Counted from the stretch's first letter, positions 8,432 through 16,687 are shown. The stretch: 64,000 bases of DNA from Neobacillus vireti (GCF_001026695.1 NZ_LDNB01000002.1:538741-602740), one strand, 5' to 3'. A program made the numbers and translations. The notes: generated by a model from the letters alone, not told the origin.

Positions 8432-9845
8432 CCGTCCTTATTTATTTTATGAATTAACGAACAGTATTTGTTCAACCTGCCTGCGTAAAGTCGAAGCAAA
8501 GGTCATTATCGAAAATGAAAAAGTCTATTTGGTGAAAAATTGTATGCAGCACGGGCGGGAAAAAGTGTTGATTTCAACTGATGTTGCCTACTATAAGTGG
8601 TGCCGTGAATTTATTAAGCCCTCGGAAATGCCATATCGCTGGAATACACCAATTAAATACGGCTGCCCGTATGATTGCGGACTATGCCCCGACCATGAAC
8701 AGCATAGCTGCTTGACGCTTTTAGAAATAACCGAGAGATGCAATTTGAAATGCCCGATTTGCTATGCAGAATCCTCCCCGCAAAAAGGAAGCTTCCGCAG
8801 CCTGGAAAAAATTGAATTTATGCTCGATAATATTATAAAAAATGAACGGTATGCAGATATCGTTCAAATCAGCGGCGGGGAGCCAACGATTCATCCGCAG
8901 TTTTTTGACATTCTTGATCTGGCAAAATCGAGGCCAATCCGGCATATAATGGTGAATACGAATGGACTTCGAATCGCCAATGATAAGGAATTTGTAAAAC
9001 GGCTTGCCTATTACTCTCCGGGCTTTGAAATTTATTTGCAATTCGATAGCTTTGAAAAGGAAGCCCTTGAAGAATTAAGAGGTGTAGATTTACGAGACAT
9101 CCGCCAGAGAGCGATCGATAATTTAAATGAGTATAATATTTCCACTACCCTCGTGGTGACACTGAAAAAAGGATTAAACGATCATGAAGTTGGAAAGATC
9201 ATTCAGTATGGTCTGCAGCAGAAATGTGTGCGAGGGGTAACCTTCCAGCCCATCCAAGCAGCCGGGAGATTGGAAGACTACGATCCATCGACGAATCGTT
9301 TAACGCTTAGTGAAGTCCGGCAGATGATTATCGACCAATCGAATGTATTTGGACCAAAGGATATCATCCCTGTTCCCTGCCACCCAGATTGCCTAGCGAT
9401 GGGATACGCCTTAAAACAAGATGGTGAAGTCACAGCGTTAACTGGTTTAATTGATCCGAAAATACTTTTAGAAGGGGAACGGAATACGATTGTATTTGAG
9501 CAGGATGACAATATTAAAAATATGATCTTCAAACTGTTTTCGCTCAATCACTCACCAGATTCGTCGGCCTTATCATTGCAGGATTTATTATGCTGTCTGC
9601 CGAAAATTTCGATGCCTGGCCAAATTGGTTATGACAATGTATTCCGTGTAATTATCATGCAATTTTTAGACGCCTACAATTTCGACATCCGCTCTGTGAA
9701 GAAATCATGTGTTCATATTGCCCATCCAGATGGCCGCATCATTCCATTTGATACCTACAATTTATTTTATCGCGATGAGAAAGAGCAAGAGTTGAAGAAA
9801 ATTCAGGCAGAGCTTGAGGGGCGAACTTTTGTTAGTGCGGATTAG
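8424..9845 (+). CDS. Cysteine-rich radical SAM protein of the MJ0619/Tes-like type
   Basis: The 473-aa protein has the radical SAM motif C106-xxx-C110-xx-C113 (RCNLKCPICYA) and GGEP at about 151-154. Before it lie two further cysteine groups: C16-xx-C19 plus C40, and C81-xxx-C85-xx-C88 (CPYDCGLCPDH). A later PCHPDC motif sits near residue 320. This N-terminal pattern (CxxC zinc/iron-sulfur site, then CPxDCGLCxxH, then TERCNLxCPxC) is that of the MJ0619 family, whose archaeal members (Tes) join lipid tails; bacterial members are less defined. Coupling to an Lgt-like membrane protein supports a lipid substrate, but that is inference. ATG 8424 follows AGAAGGAGAG. Confidence 0.82.
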   Translation: MPNRPYLFYELTNSICSTCLRKVEAKVIIENEKVYLVKNCMQHGREKVLISTDVAYYKWCREFIKPSEMPYRWNTPIKYGCPYDCGLCPDHEQHSCLTLLEITERCNLKCPICYAESSPQKGSFRSLEKIEFMLDNIIKNERYADIVQISGGEPTIHPQFFDILDLAKSRPIRHIMVNTNGLRIANDKEFVKRLAYYSPGFEIYLQFDSFEKEALEELRGVDLRDIRQRAIDNLNEYNISTTLVVTLKKGLNDHEVGKIIQYGLQQKCVRGVTFQPIQAAGRLEDYDPSTNRLTLSEVRQMIIDQSNVFGPKDIIPVPCHPDCLAMGYALKQDGEVTALTGLIDPKILLEGERNTIVFEQDDNIKNMIFKLFSLNHSPDSSALSLQDLLCCLPKISMPGQIGYDNVFRVIIMQFLDAYNFDIRSVKKSCVHIAHPDGRIIPFDTYNLFYRDEKEQELKKIQAELEGRTFVSAD

Positions 9846-9851
9846 GCGATT

Positions 9852-10004
9852 ATTATGACCGTGAGCCCGAAAAAATAGGAAAGACGGTCACAATAAAAGT
9901 TTATTGTGCCCGCGAATCCGAAAAAAGAGGCGAGACGGTCACAAAAAAAGATAATTGTGCCCACGAACTCTAAAAAAGAGGCAAGGCGGTCACAAAAAAG
10001 TTCT
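9852..10004 (+). repeat. Three tandem 51-nt intergenic repeats
   Basis: Units start at 9852, 9903 and 9954, with an exact period of 51 nt. Each unit runs from ATTGTGCCCG-like sequence through an A-run, a GAGGC core and CGGTCACAA. The ends of each unit (TGACCG or TGTGCCC versus CGGTCACA) are partly complementary, so each can form a weak hairpin. The copies differ at many positions, so they are not recent duplicates. A small CTATTC-loop-GAATAG hairpin follows at about 10003-10019. Confidence 0.8.
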
Positions 10005-10031
10005 ATTCTACAGGAATAGGGGTGTTTTGGA

Positions 10032-10322
10032 GTGAGTCAAAATCCAGGGAATAAAAAAGATGGGTCATTAAAAGACTTTTGGCTTGGTCTTGGAATCTCT
10101 CTTGGAATTTACTTATTAGGTATATTAATATTATTTATGAATGCATCTATCTTTTTTGGCTATTTGTGTATTGCAATCATTGGTTTAATTCTGTTTCCAA
10201 TCATAAGTTTCGCAACGAAAAGGAACCGGTTAGGGCAAGGGGCATTAATTGGTCTTGGTTTAAATGTTTTGTTATTTACCGCCTGCTTTGGAATCTTAAT
10301 CACCAATTTTTTTGGTGGATGA
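10032..10322 (+). CDS. Small membrane protein of unknown function
   Basis: A 96-aa protein with a charged N-terminus (MSQNPGNKKDGSLKDF) and about three transmembrane helices covering most of residues 18-94, separated by a basic ATKRNRLGQ loop. The GTG start at 10032 is 8 nt after AGGGGTG. It ends 13 nt before the flavin reductase start, so the two may be co-transcribed. I do not recognise a family. Confidence 0.65.
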   Translation: MSQNPGNKKDGSLKDFWLGLGISLGIYLLGILILFMNASIFFGYLCIAIIGLILFPIISFATKRNRLGQGALIGLGLNVLLFTACFGILITNFFGG

Positions 10323-10335
10323 AAAGGAGTGGAGT

Positions 10336-10803
10336 ATGTTGGATGATCGTCAATTTCGAGAGGCGATGGGCAAATTTGCGACAGGGGTAACAGTAGTGGC
10401 AACAGAGGTTGACGGAAATATTCATGGGATGACCGCCAATGCCTTTATGTCCGTTTCACTCAACCCGAAACTTGTCGTGGTCTCGATTGCAGAAAAGGCA
10501 CAAATGCTGGAAAAAATAAAACAGAGCGGGACATTCTCCGTTAATATCCTTGCTGCTGACCAGCAGGAGGTGTCAATGATTTTTGCCGGACAATTGAAAA
10601 ATCATCAAGAAGTAGTGTTCGAACATCTAAACGGAGTTCCAGTGCTGTCGAATGCCTCGGCGCAAATTTCTTGTGAAGTTTCGGCTGCACATGTTGAAGG
10701 GGACCACACGTTGTTTATTGGCAAGGTTACGGACATTCGGATTGAAGATGCCGAACCACTTATTTATTATAGTGGAAAATATCGACGGTTGGCAGAGGAT
10801 TAA
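10336..10803 (+). CDS. Flavin reductase (HpaC/HsaB-like), copy 1
   Basis: A 155-aa flavin reductase of the two-component monooxygenase type, which makes free reduced FMN/FAD from NAD(P)H for a partner oxygenase. It begins LDDRQFREAMGKFATGVTVV and has the core NAFMSVSLNPKLVVVSI, the NILAADQQ segment and the C-terminal GDHTLFIGKV motif that contains the conserved His of the family. It is closely similar to the second copy at 16688. The start at 10336, rather than ATG 10312, is chosen because it lies 6 nt after AAAAGGAG and matches the copy's N-terminus. Likely partners are the monooxygenase at 14414 or the HpaB protein at 33695. Confidence 0.88.
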   Translation: MLDDRQFREAMGKFATGVTVVATEVDGNIHGMTANAFMSVSLNPKLVVVSIAEKAQMLEKIKQSGTFSVNILAADQQEVSMIFAGQLKNHQEVVFEHLNGVPVLSNASAQISCEVSAAHVEGDHTLFIGKVTDIRIEDAEPLIYYSGKYRRLAED

Positions 10804-10918
10804 TGGAAGAATCAAGACAGTTAGATAGTTTTTTATGGTTTTCTATTGGTGATTTTACAAAAGCTATCCATTTTTTAAAACTAGCAGTAAAATTTTACTT
10901 GATTTTGAATTATAGAAG

Positions 10919-10950
10919 AATGCGCTGGAAGATACAGCGCATTTTTTTGC
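10919..10950 (+). terminator. Terminator after flavin reductase copy 1
   Basis: A 9-bp stem (AATGCGCTG with CAGCGCATT) is followed by TTTTTGCG. The surrounding gap 10804-11264 (about 460 bp) has no convincing gene; it holds this terminator and the promoter region of the MFS gene. Confidence 0.85.
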
Positions 10951-11003
10951 GTTTTCGTGAAATAATGAATTTTATTTTAAAAATAAAAAATATTTAGAAT
11001 ATA

Positions 11004-11032
11004 TTGACAAGTAAAAAGCGGGTATGTAGAAT
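11004..11032 (+). promoter_or_regulatory. Sigma-A promoter of the MFS gene
   Basis: TTGACA (11004-11009), a 17-nt spacer and TAGAAT (11027-11032) form a near-consensus promoter. A symmetric AAAGGCGCCTTT at 11047-11058 sits at the start of the transcript, a natural operator position. The block from AAATATTTAGAAT through this palindrome is paralleled upstream of the hydrolase at 12703. Confidence 0.7.
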
Positions 11033-11100
11033 TACAGTTAGTTAAGAAAGGCGCCTTTTTTTTCGAAAATGGATTCAAAATTGTAAAAATCTATAATATT

Positions 11101-11137
11101 AAAATTTTAGTAGGGTTTCAACTGGAATTTTAGTCTA
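11101..11137. repeat. Imperfect copies of the AAAATTTTAGT element in the MFS leader
   Basis: AAAATTTTAGTAGGGT at 11101-11116 matches one half plus flank of the perfect palindrome at 12632-12653, and ACTGGAATTTTAGTCTA at 11121-11137 is a second, weaker copy. Shared elements in the leaders of two neighbouring transcripts suggest a common regulator, which may be the GntR protein encoded nearby (inference). Confidence 0.5.
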
Positions 11138-11264
11138 TTGTTTTTGATGGCCAACAAAAGCGATAGACGCGGTCAAAATTTTGATTTTTTATGAAAGCGG
11201 ATTCATTTGTTATTTACAACTTTCACCGTTTTGATTCAATTATTAATAAAGGGAGGTTTATTCA

Positions 11265-12461
11265 TTGGCAGTAAAAACAATCAGCAGAAATTTCCTTAAG
11301 TTTTTGGTTGTCATTCTTGCATTCCAGGATGTAGCTGCGGGGGTAGCCGGATCAATAATGGCTGATATTATTGAGGCATTTCCACAATATGACCCGACAA
11401 TCGTTATGTTAGTTGCGACCTTTCCTGGATTAATTCAAATTTTTCCTGCACTCTTTTACGGCAAACTTACCAAAATTTTCAAGAAGAGGACACTTTTGTT
11501 TATCGGCTTAAGCCTATTTATTATCGGTGGAATACTCCCAACATTTATTGATAGTTTACCATTGATTATTGTAATGAGAGGTATTTTAGGGCTTGGTGTT
11601 GGGATCACTATGCCATTATCGGTAGATGTGATTACCGATTTCTTCGATGGCAGAGAAAGGGATTTCTTAATCGGCTTTGGAACTTCAACTATCGCATGTA
11701 TTGGAGCGATATTCTTTCAATTAGTTGGTGGAATTTTAGCAGATTCTTTTGGCTGGCACTATGGTTTCTTAACCTATCTATTCCCAATCTGGATACTAGC
11801 CCTTACAATCCTTTATCTTCCAGAGCCTGAAAAGAAGCAGCAGACTAAAACAGAAGGATCGGCACCTAGTCAAAAGGTTAAATTACCGAAAGCTATCTAT
11901 TGGGTTTGCTTAGGACAGGTATTATATTCCGGTTTGATTTTTGGCTATGTCACGAATATTTCCGTTGTCATTCAAGCCGATAAATTGGGTAATGCAACCG
12001 AGGCTGGTCTGGCCATCTCAGTTTTTACTTTTGGAACACTGCTTGCGGGGTTTTTATTTGGAAAAATAAAACACAAACTGCCAAACTATTACTTACCCGC
12101 AGCTGTTTTAGTAACGGGACTAGGTATGGCCGTCTGTTATTTTTCCCATAATTTAACGATGATTTTTGTTGGAAGTCTTGTAGGAGGCTTTGCAATGGGA
12201 ATCGGTCTCCCAGGTGTTTTTACTAAAGTATCAGAGCTTTCCCCTGTTGGAGCATCGGCCGTGGGATTAGTCGTTGTAGGTCAAGGCCTCGGTGGAATCT
12301 TGGGTCCTTTTGGATTTCAGCTTATTCAAACCTTATTTAAACAGGACATTGGTAGATTCCCATTAGCTGTAAGTGCGCTTGGATTAATAGTGTTGGCATT
12401 GGTTTGGGCGATGTCAGTGCGGGTTCCAAAAAGGGATTTGGAAGTTACAGTAGGTCAATAA
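11265..12461 (+). CDS. MFS transporter
   Basis: A 398-aa major facilitator superfamily protein with 12 predicted membrane helices and a cytoplasmic linker rich in Lys/Glu around residue 190. The loop after helix 2 carries a motif-A-like GKLTKIFKKRT. The TTG start at 11265 is 8 nt after GGGAGG. Its shared promoter elements with the ring-cleavage hydrolase downstream suggest uptake of, or export in defence against, the pathway substrate; the sequence does not tell the direction or substrate. A terminator follows. Confidence 0.85.
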   Translation: MAVKTISRNFLKFLVVILAFQDVAAGVAGSIMADIIEAFPQYDPTIVMLVATFPGLIQIFPALFYGKLTKIFKKRTLLFIGLSLFIIGGILPTFIDSLPLIIVMRGILGLGVGITMPLSVDVITDFFDGRERDFLIGFGTSTIACIGAIFFQLVGGILADSFGWHYGFLTYLFPIWILALTILYLPEPEKKQQTKTEGSAPSQKVKLPKAIYWVCLGQVLYSGLIFGYVTNISVVIQADKLGNATEAGLAISVFTFGTLLAGFLFGKIKHKLPNYYLPAAVLVTGLGMAVCYFSHNLTMIFVGSLVGGFAMGIGLPGVFTKVSELSPVGASAVGLVVVGQGLGGILGPFGFQLIQTLFKQDIGRFPLAVSALGLIVLALVWAMSVRVPKRDLEVTVGQ

Positions 12462-12473
12462 ATTTGTAAAATA

Positions 12474-12516
12474 GAGCTAAAATGATGAAATGAATTTTTG
12501 TCATTTTAGCTTCTTT
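12474..12516 (+). terminator. Terminator after the MFS gene
   Basis: GAGCTAAAATGA pairs with TCATTTTAGCTTC around a 15-nt loop, followed by TTT. Confidence 0.75.
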
Positions 12517-12539
12517 AATTTAAAAATATTTAGAATTCA

Positions 12540-12569
12540 TTGACAAAGTAGAATATTCGGATGTAAAAT
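12540..12569 (+). promoter_or_regulatory. Sigma-A promoter of the C-C hydrolase operon
   Basis: TTGACA (12540-12545), 18-nt spacer, TAAAAT (12564-12569). An AAAGCGCTTT palindrome at 12585-12594 lies just downstream; it has a cre-like core, but the flanks do not fit the CcpA consensus well. The whole block is a diverged duplicate of the promoter at 11004. Confidence 0.65.
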
Positions 12570-12631
12570 TATAGTCAAGTAAAGAAAGCGCTTTATTTTG
12601 GTTGTTTACCACTATTTTCATATTATTAACA

Positions 12632-12653
12632 CCTAACTAAAATTTTAGTTAGG
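12632..12653. promoter_or_regulatory. Perfect 22-bp palindrome, candidate operator
   Basis: The half site CCTAACTAAAA is followed directly by its exact reverse complement, giving a 22-bp perfect palindrome with no spacer. It lies in the 5' leader of the hydrolase, 50 bp before its start. Related half sites occur in the MFS leader. Its symmetry fits a dimeric repressor; which one is unknown. Confidence 0.65.
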
Positions 12654-12702
12654 GTGACCTAGGAGTTTTTATATTATTTTTGAAAAGTGGGGTTAGAAAA
12701 GA

Positions 12703-13548
12703 ATGGCGGAAATTTTATCTAGAAAAGCCCAAACAGGAGACTATCAAACATTTTTCCATGAAGGCGGTGTGCCATCCGCGGAAACGATTATTTTTCTACA
12801 TGGCAGCGGCCCTGGAGTAAGTGCAAAGTCAAATTGGCAGCACATATTACCACATTTCAAAGAGAATTTTCATGTAGTGGCTCCAGACATATTCGGATTT
12901 GCCAACACTGACCATCCTGAAACCTACCCGAAAAATGGGGCAGAGTGGATGAATGAAAGGACCAAACAGGTTCTAGCATTAATGGACAAATTAGGGGTTG
13001 AAAAAGCACATTTAGTCGGTAACTCCCTTGGAGGTGTCATTGCCCTACACCTTCTAATGTATGCTCCAGAGCGGTTTGACCGTGTTGTATTAATGGGGGC
13101 AGGCGGAGGCTTGACAGAACCAACTCCAGAACTTGCAAAATTAGCAAACTTCCATAAGGATCCAAATCCTATTGCATTTAAAAATCTATTAAGCTGGTTT
13201 TTATTTGATCAAAGTGTTCTGGAAGATGAGCTTGAGACAATTGTTTCAGAGCGATTGGAGTTATTTTTGAAGCCAGAGGTCCGCAGATCCTATGAAGAAA
13301 ATTTTTCGAAATCACAGTTAACCGATATGCTTGTTCCACCATCCGCACTAAAACAAATGGATCATTCTATTTTACTAATTCATGGCCATGGAGATCGATT
13401 TGTACCGCTTCAAAGCAGTCTATATGTAATGGATTATTTGCCAAATGCCCAGCTTCATATTTTTAAGCGTTGTGGACATTGGGCACAAGTAGAGCAAAAA
13501 GAAAGATTTATCAAACTAACAACGGATTTTTTCAACGGTGAACTATAG
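12703..13548 (+). CDS. Alpha/beta hydrolase, meta-cleavage product (C-C bond) hydrolase type, copy 1
   Basis: A 281-aa alpha/beta hydrolase of the BphD/MhpC/HsaD group, which hydrolyse the carbon-carbon bond of ring-opened meta-cleavage products. The group's signature HGSGPGV oxyanion region is at 33-39. The nucleophile is Ser108 in GNSLGG, and Asp231 (HGHGDRFVP) and His259 (CGHWAQVEQ) complete the triad. Members act in the cytoplasm after an extradiol dioxygenase, and one is encoded 2 kb downstream. A paralogue lies at 20351. Confidence 0.85.
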   Translation: MAEILSRKAQTGDYQTFFHEGGVPSAETIIFLHGSGPGVSAKSNWQHILPHFKENFHVVAPDIFGFANTDHPETYPKNGAEWMNERTKQVLALMDKLGVEKAHLVGNSLGGVIALHLLMYAPERFDRVVLMGAGGGLTEPTPELAKLANFHKDPNPIAFKNLLSWFLFDQSVLEDELETIVSERLELFLKPEVRRSYEENFSKSQLTDMLVPPSALKQMDHSILLIHGHGDRFVPLQSSLYVMDYLPNAQLHIFKRCGHWAQVEQKERFIKLTTDFFNGEL

Positions 13549-13609
13549 AAAGACTATGAAAATGAAGCATTAACGTTCTTGCTAAATACACCGTTGATTC
13601 CCTAAAAAA

Positions 13610-13659
13610 TATGGCAGAAGATTATCGATTTGGTTGGCTTTAACCAACGGACTGCCATA
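13610..13659 (+). other. Nested inverted repeat before the GntR gene
   Basis: TATGGCAG (13610-13617) pairs with CTGCCATA (13652-13659), and inside it TTGGTT (13630-13635) pairs with AACCAA (13642-13647). No T-run follows, so it is not an ordinary terminator. It could be an autoregulatory operator or an RNA structure in the mRNA leading into the regulator gene. Confidence 0.5.
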
Positions 13660-13705
13660 ATATAGGAATAAAACAAGAATACTAGAGAATCGAAGGTGTA
13701 TGAAC

Positions 13706-14359
13706 ATGAAAATAGATAAGGCTTATCGTTATATTAAAAGACAAATTATTGAGGGCAATTGGGAACCGGAAGCAGCTATCAATGTGAATGAACTATCTGA
13801 AATATTAAATATTAGCAGAACGCCAATCCACAAGGCATTATCGAAGCTTGAGCAAGAAGGGTTTCTTACCATTATTCCGCAAGTTGGGGTATATGTTAAA
13901 AGACCAGATCCAAATGAAGTTATCGAGCGCTTATTGGTTTGTGCGAATCTTGATGCATTGATGACGGAGCAAGCAGCCTTACATTTGACTGATGAAGACT
14001 TTCATAATATGGAAGCAACCTTAAAGAAAATGGATAATCCAAAGCTGTCAGTCGATGATTATTCCAGCCTCAATATTGATTTTCACCGGACTATTTATCG
14101 AGCTTCCAAGTTAACCTACACGTTTAATTTAGCAAATCAGCTTTGGGATTACTTGAATTTTGTTGGGAATCCAGATGACATATTCACCATTGAACGGAGA
14201 AAACAATCTCAAACAGAGCACTGGGTTATATATTATAGTCTGAAAGAAAAAGACAGTAAGATGGCAAAAAGACTAATGGAAAAGCATATGCGCCGGGTGT
14301 CTCAATTAGTAGGGGAAAAATATCAGAACATAGAAATAAAACAGCGAGTGTTTAACTAA
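13706..14359 (+). CDS. GntR family transcriptional regulator (FadR subfamily, FCD domain)
   Basis: A 217-aa regulator with an N-terminal winged helix (NVNELSEILNISRTPIHKALSKLEQEGFL, shown only in part here; HTH about residues 28-60) and a helical FCD ligand-binding domain with spaced Asp/His residues that usually bind a metal (NIDFHRTIYRAS and a late KHMRR). Such proteins repress catabolic genes until a small acid binds. Two ATGs lie close together; ATG 13706 is preferred because AAGGTG is 7 nt upstream, against 1 nt for ATG 13700. Its place between the hydrolase and monooxygenase genes marks it as the probable local regulator. Confidence 0.85.
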   Translation: MKIDKAYRYIKRQIIEGNWEPEAAINVNELSEILNISRTPIHKALSKLEQEGFLTIIPQVGVYVKRPDPNEVIERLLVCANLDALMTEQAALHLTDEDFHNMEATLKKMDNPKLSVDDYSSLNIDFHRTIYRASKLTYTFNLANQLWDYLNFVGNPDDIFTIERRKQSQTEHWVIYYSLKEKDSKMAKRLMEKHMRRVSQLVGEKYQNIEIKQRVFN

Positions 14360-14413
14360 TCATGGCCATGCAGAAGAAGAAGGAAAAAATCCAATTTGCT
14401 GGAGGTAATTTTT

Positions 14414-15607
14414 ATGGAACAGGGTGTGCTGGAAACGAAAAGAGAATTGGTGGATAAGGCCCGGTCTCTAATCCCGAAATTACGGGAATATAGTGAAGAA
14501 ATAGAAAAAACGAATACATTACCTAAGACCATTATTGAGGATCTGCAAAAAGAAGGTACATTAAAAGTTTTACGCCCCTATCTTTTTGGCGGTTATCAGA
14601 CAAATATGCGCACCTATACAGAGGTTGTAACCGAAATTGCCCGTGGCAATGGGTCTGCAGGCTGGTTTGTCGCACTTAGTAATATTAGAGATTATATGAT
14701 TTCGTACACTTTTGGTGAGAAAGCATTAAATGAAATTTACAAACCGGGAGAAAATGTCGTTTTAGCTGGGAACTTTAAACCTATTAAGTGTGATATCAAG
14801 AAAGTTGACGGCGGATATTATATTGAGGATGCACAGTGGCCGTTTGTTTCAGGAAGCCCGCATGCTGATTGGTGTTACTTTGGTTTTCCAATTGAAGATG
14901 ATAACGGCGGCATAGAAATGGCGATTATGGTAATTCCACGTGACGAATTAGAAGTTCTTGACGACTGGTATGTAATGGGGTTAAAGGGTTCAGGCAGTAA
15001 TAGCTGCAAAATTAATAATGTCTTTGTCCCTGATCACCATGTATCTTTGGACCGCTTGGCAAGCAAAGGCCACTATTTAATTGAGCCGTTAAAAGATGTT
15101 GCATTGTATCGTTCTTCCTTTGTACCGTCGCTTACATTGTCAATTGTTGCACCTGCATTAGGACTCGCTCAGGCGGCAATGGATTTATATATGGAAAGAC
15201 TCCCAAAGGCAGGTATCGGAAATACTTTCTATAGAAAACAAAGCGAAGCAGCTGTAACACACCACCAGGTAGCACAAGCACAACTTAAAATTGACTCCGC
15301 AGAGCTTCATCTATATCGAGCTGTCGACAAAATCGACGCATATGCTGAACGAGGTGAGGTAATGGATACGGCCGAAATTATTAAAGTGAAAGCTGATTTT
15401 GGTTATGTTAATCAATTATGTAAAGAAGCAATTGATCTCTTAGTAGCTGGCGTCGGCTCGATGTTCACCTATGATACAAACTCACTTCAAAGAGTCTATC
15501 GAGATTTCCTAACGATGCATTTACACGGTTTCATCACACCTTCAAGTTTGATAGAAACGTACGGAAGAGTCCTTTGTGGGCAGGAACCGAATACTTATTT
15601 TGTTTAA
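14414..15607 (+). CDS. Flavin-dependent monooxygenase, acyl-CoA-dehydrogenase fold (HsaA/HpaH-like)
   Basis: A 397-aa group D flavin monooxygenase. The fold is that of acyl-CoA dehydrogenases, but the pattern ARGNGSAGWFVAL and the C-terminus RVYRDFLTMHLHGF are typical of the oxygenase component of two-component phenol hydroxylases (HsaA, p-hydroxyphenylacetate hydroxylase C2), which use reduced flavin from a separate reductase. Two flavin reductases are nearby (10336, 16688) and the extradiol dioxygenase follows directly. The order hydroxylase, dioxygenase, reductase, with hydrolase, parallels hsaABCD. ATG 14414 follows GGAGGTAA; an in-frame TTG at 14396 is less likely. Confidence 0.82.
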   Translation: MEQGVLETKRELVDKARSLIPKLREYSEEIEKTNTLPKTIIEDLQKEGTLKVLRPYLFGGYQTNMRTYTEVVTEIARGNGSAGWFVALSNIRDYMISYTFGEKALNEIYKPGENVVLAGNFKPIKCDIKKVDGGYYIEDAQWPFVSGSPHADWCYFGFPIEDDNGGIEMAIMVIPRDELEVLDDWYVMGLKGSGSNSCKINNVFVPDHHVSLDRLASKGHYLIEPLKDVALYRSSFVPSLTLSIVAPALGLAQAAMDLYMERLPKAGIGNTFYRKQSEAAVTHHQVAQAQLKIDSAELHLYRAVDKIDAYAERGEVMDTAEIIKVKADFGYVNQLCKEAIDLLVAGVGSMFTYDTNSLQRVYRDFLTMHLHGFITPSSLIETYGRVLCGQEPNTYFV

Positions 15608-15674
15608 TTGTTTAAAATTAACTAAGTTTGTCGATAGTTCTCAAATTATTCAAAAATAAAGGGAGGCAATTTGG

Positions 15675-16628
15675 ATGAGTTTACCTGAAATCGCAAAGTT
15701 AGGGCATGTTGCTTTAGTTACGACAGATCTTGAAAGGTCACTTTGGTTTTTTAAAGAAGTGATTGGTTTAGAGGAAACAGAAGTAGTAGATGGCACTCAT
15801 TATTTACGCGCTTGGGGAGATTTCGAACACCATACCCTTTCCGTAAAAGCTGGCGAAAAACCACATCTTGATCATATCGCCTGGCGGGCAAAACACCCTG
15901 AAGATGTTGAAGGTTTTGCTAAACTCCTTCAAGAAGCAGGTACTGATGTAACCTGGGTTGAAGCTGGAGAGGAAGCAGGGCAAGGAAGAGCGATTCGTTT
16001 TCAATTACCTAGTGAGCATCGCTTTGAAATTTATTATGATATGGACAAAACATTAGCTGATCCTTCTAGACGTTCTGTATTAAAAAATCAGACCTATAGA
16101 TCCTGGGCACGCGGTGCTTCACCAAGAAGAATTGATCATGTCAACCTTCTAACATCATTGAAAGCAAATGTCATTTCAGATTATCTTCAAGAAAAATTAG
16201 GTTTTAAAATGCGTGAATATGTAAAAGCACCTGATGAATCTTTAGTCGGCGCCTGGTTAAGTGTTACACCTCTAGTACATGATATCGCCGTCAGCCATGA
16301 CCCATTCGCGCCAACTACACATCAAATTCACCACATATCTTACTGGTTGGATAATGCCCAAGACCTTCTTAGAGCTGCAGATATTTTAAAAGAACATGGA
16401 ATTTTCTTCAAAGGACCTGGTAAACACGGTATTTCTCAAGCAATGTATATTTATGCGATTGATCCAGGAAGCGGACTGCGCGTGGAATTATTCACAAATG
16501 GATATTTAATCTTTGAACCTGATTGGGAACCAATTGAGTGGACCGTAGATGAAATGGATATCGGTTTCACTTTCTGGGGCGATCAAATGGATACGCTTCC
16601 AGAGAACAATCCAACAATTGAGGCATAA
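15675..16628 (+). CDS. Extradiol ring-cleavage dioxygenase (catechol 2,3-dioxygenase type, VOC fold), copy 1
   Basis: A 317-aa type I extradiol dioxygenase built of two VOC modules (about 1-125 and 150-285). The Fe(II) ligands by position are His155 (RRIDHVN), His220 (IHHISYWLDN) and Glu271 (RVELF). The spacing between the second and third, 51 residues, equals that in XylE. The family splits catechols next to the hydroxyl pair in the cytoplasm. The start follows AAAGGGAGG. It is flanked by the monooxygenase that would make the catechol and by the flavin reductase. The copy at 21202 keeps all three ligands. Confidence 0.88.
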   Translation: MSLPEIAKLGHVALVTTDLERSLWFFKEVIGLEETEVVDGTHYLRAWGDFEHHTLSVKAGEKPHLDHIAWRAKHPEDVEGFAKLLQEAGTDVTWVEAGEEAGQGRAIRFQLPSEHRFEIYYDMDKTLADPSRRSVLKNQTYRSWARGASPRRIDHVNLLTSLKANVISDYLQEKLGFKMREYVKAPDESLVGAWLSVTPLVHDIAVSHDPFAPTTHQIHHISYWLDNAQDLLRAADILKEHGIFFKGPGKHGISQAMYIYAIDPGSGLRVELFTNGYLIFEPDWEPIEWTVDEMDIGFTFWGDQMDTLPENNPTIEA

Positions 16629-16687
16629 TAGATTTAAAAGAATAGTAGAATTTTGACATATTATAAAAACAGAAAGGGGAACAAAAA

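Noticed and set aside
9852..10004. Possible CRISPR array (three evenly spaced repeats)
   Set aside because: The repeats are 51-nt units that diverge along their length with no distinct identical repeat plus unique spacer pattern, only three copies, and no cas genes in the window.
10803..10997. 64-residue open frame overlapping the flavin reductase stop
   Set aside because: It runs through a clear terminator hairpin, has AT-rich low-complexity composition and no own ribosome-binding site.
12585..12594. CcpA cre site at AAAGCGCTTT
   Set aside because: Core matches, but the outer conserved TG and CA positions of the cre consensus do not; its parallel at 11047 (AAAGGCGCCTTT) is not cre-like either.
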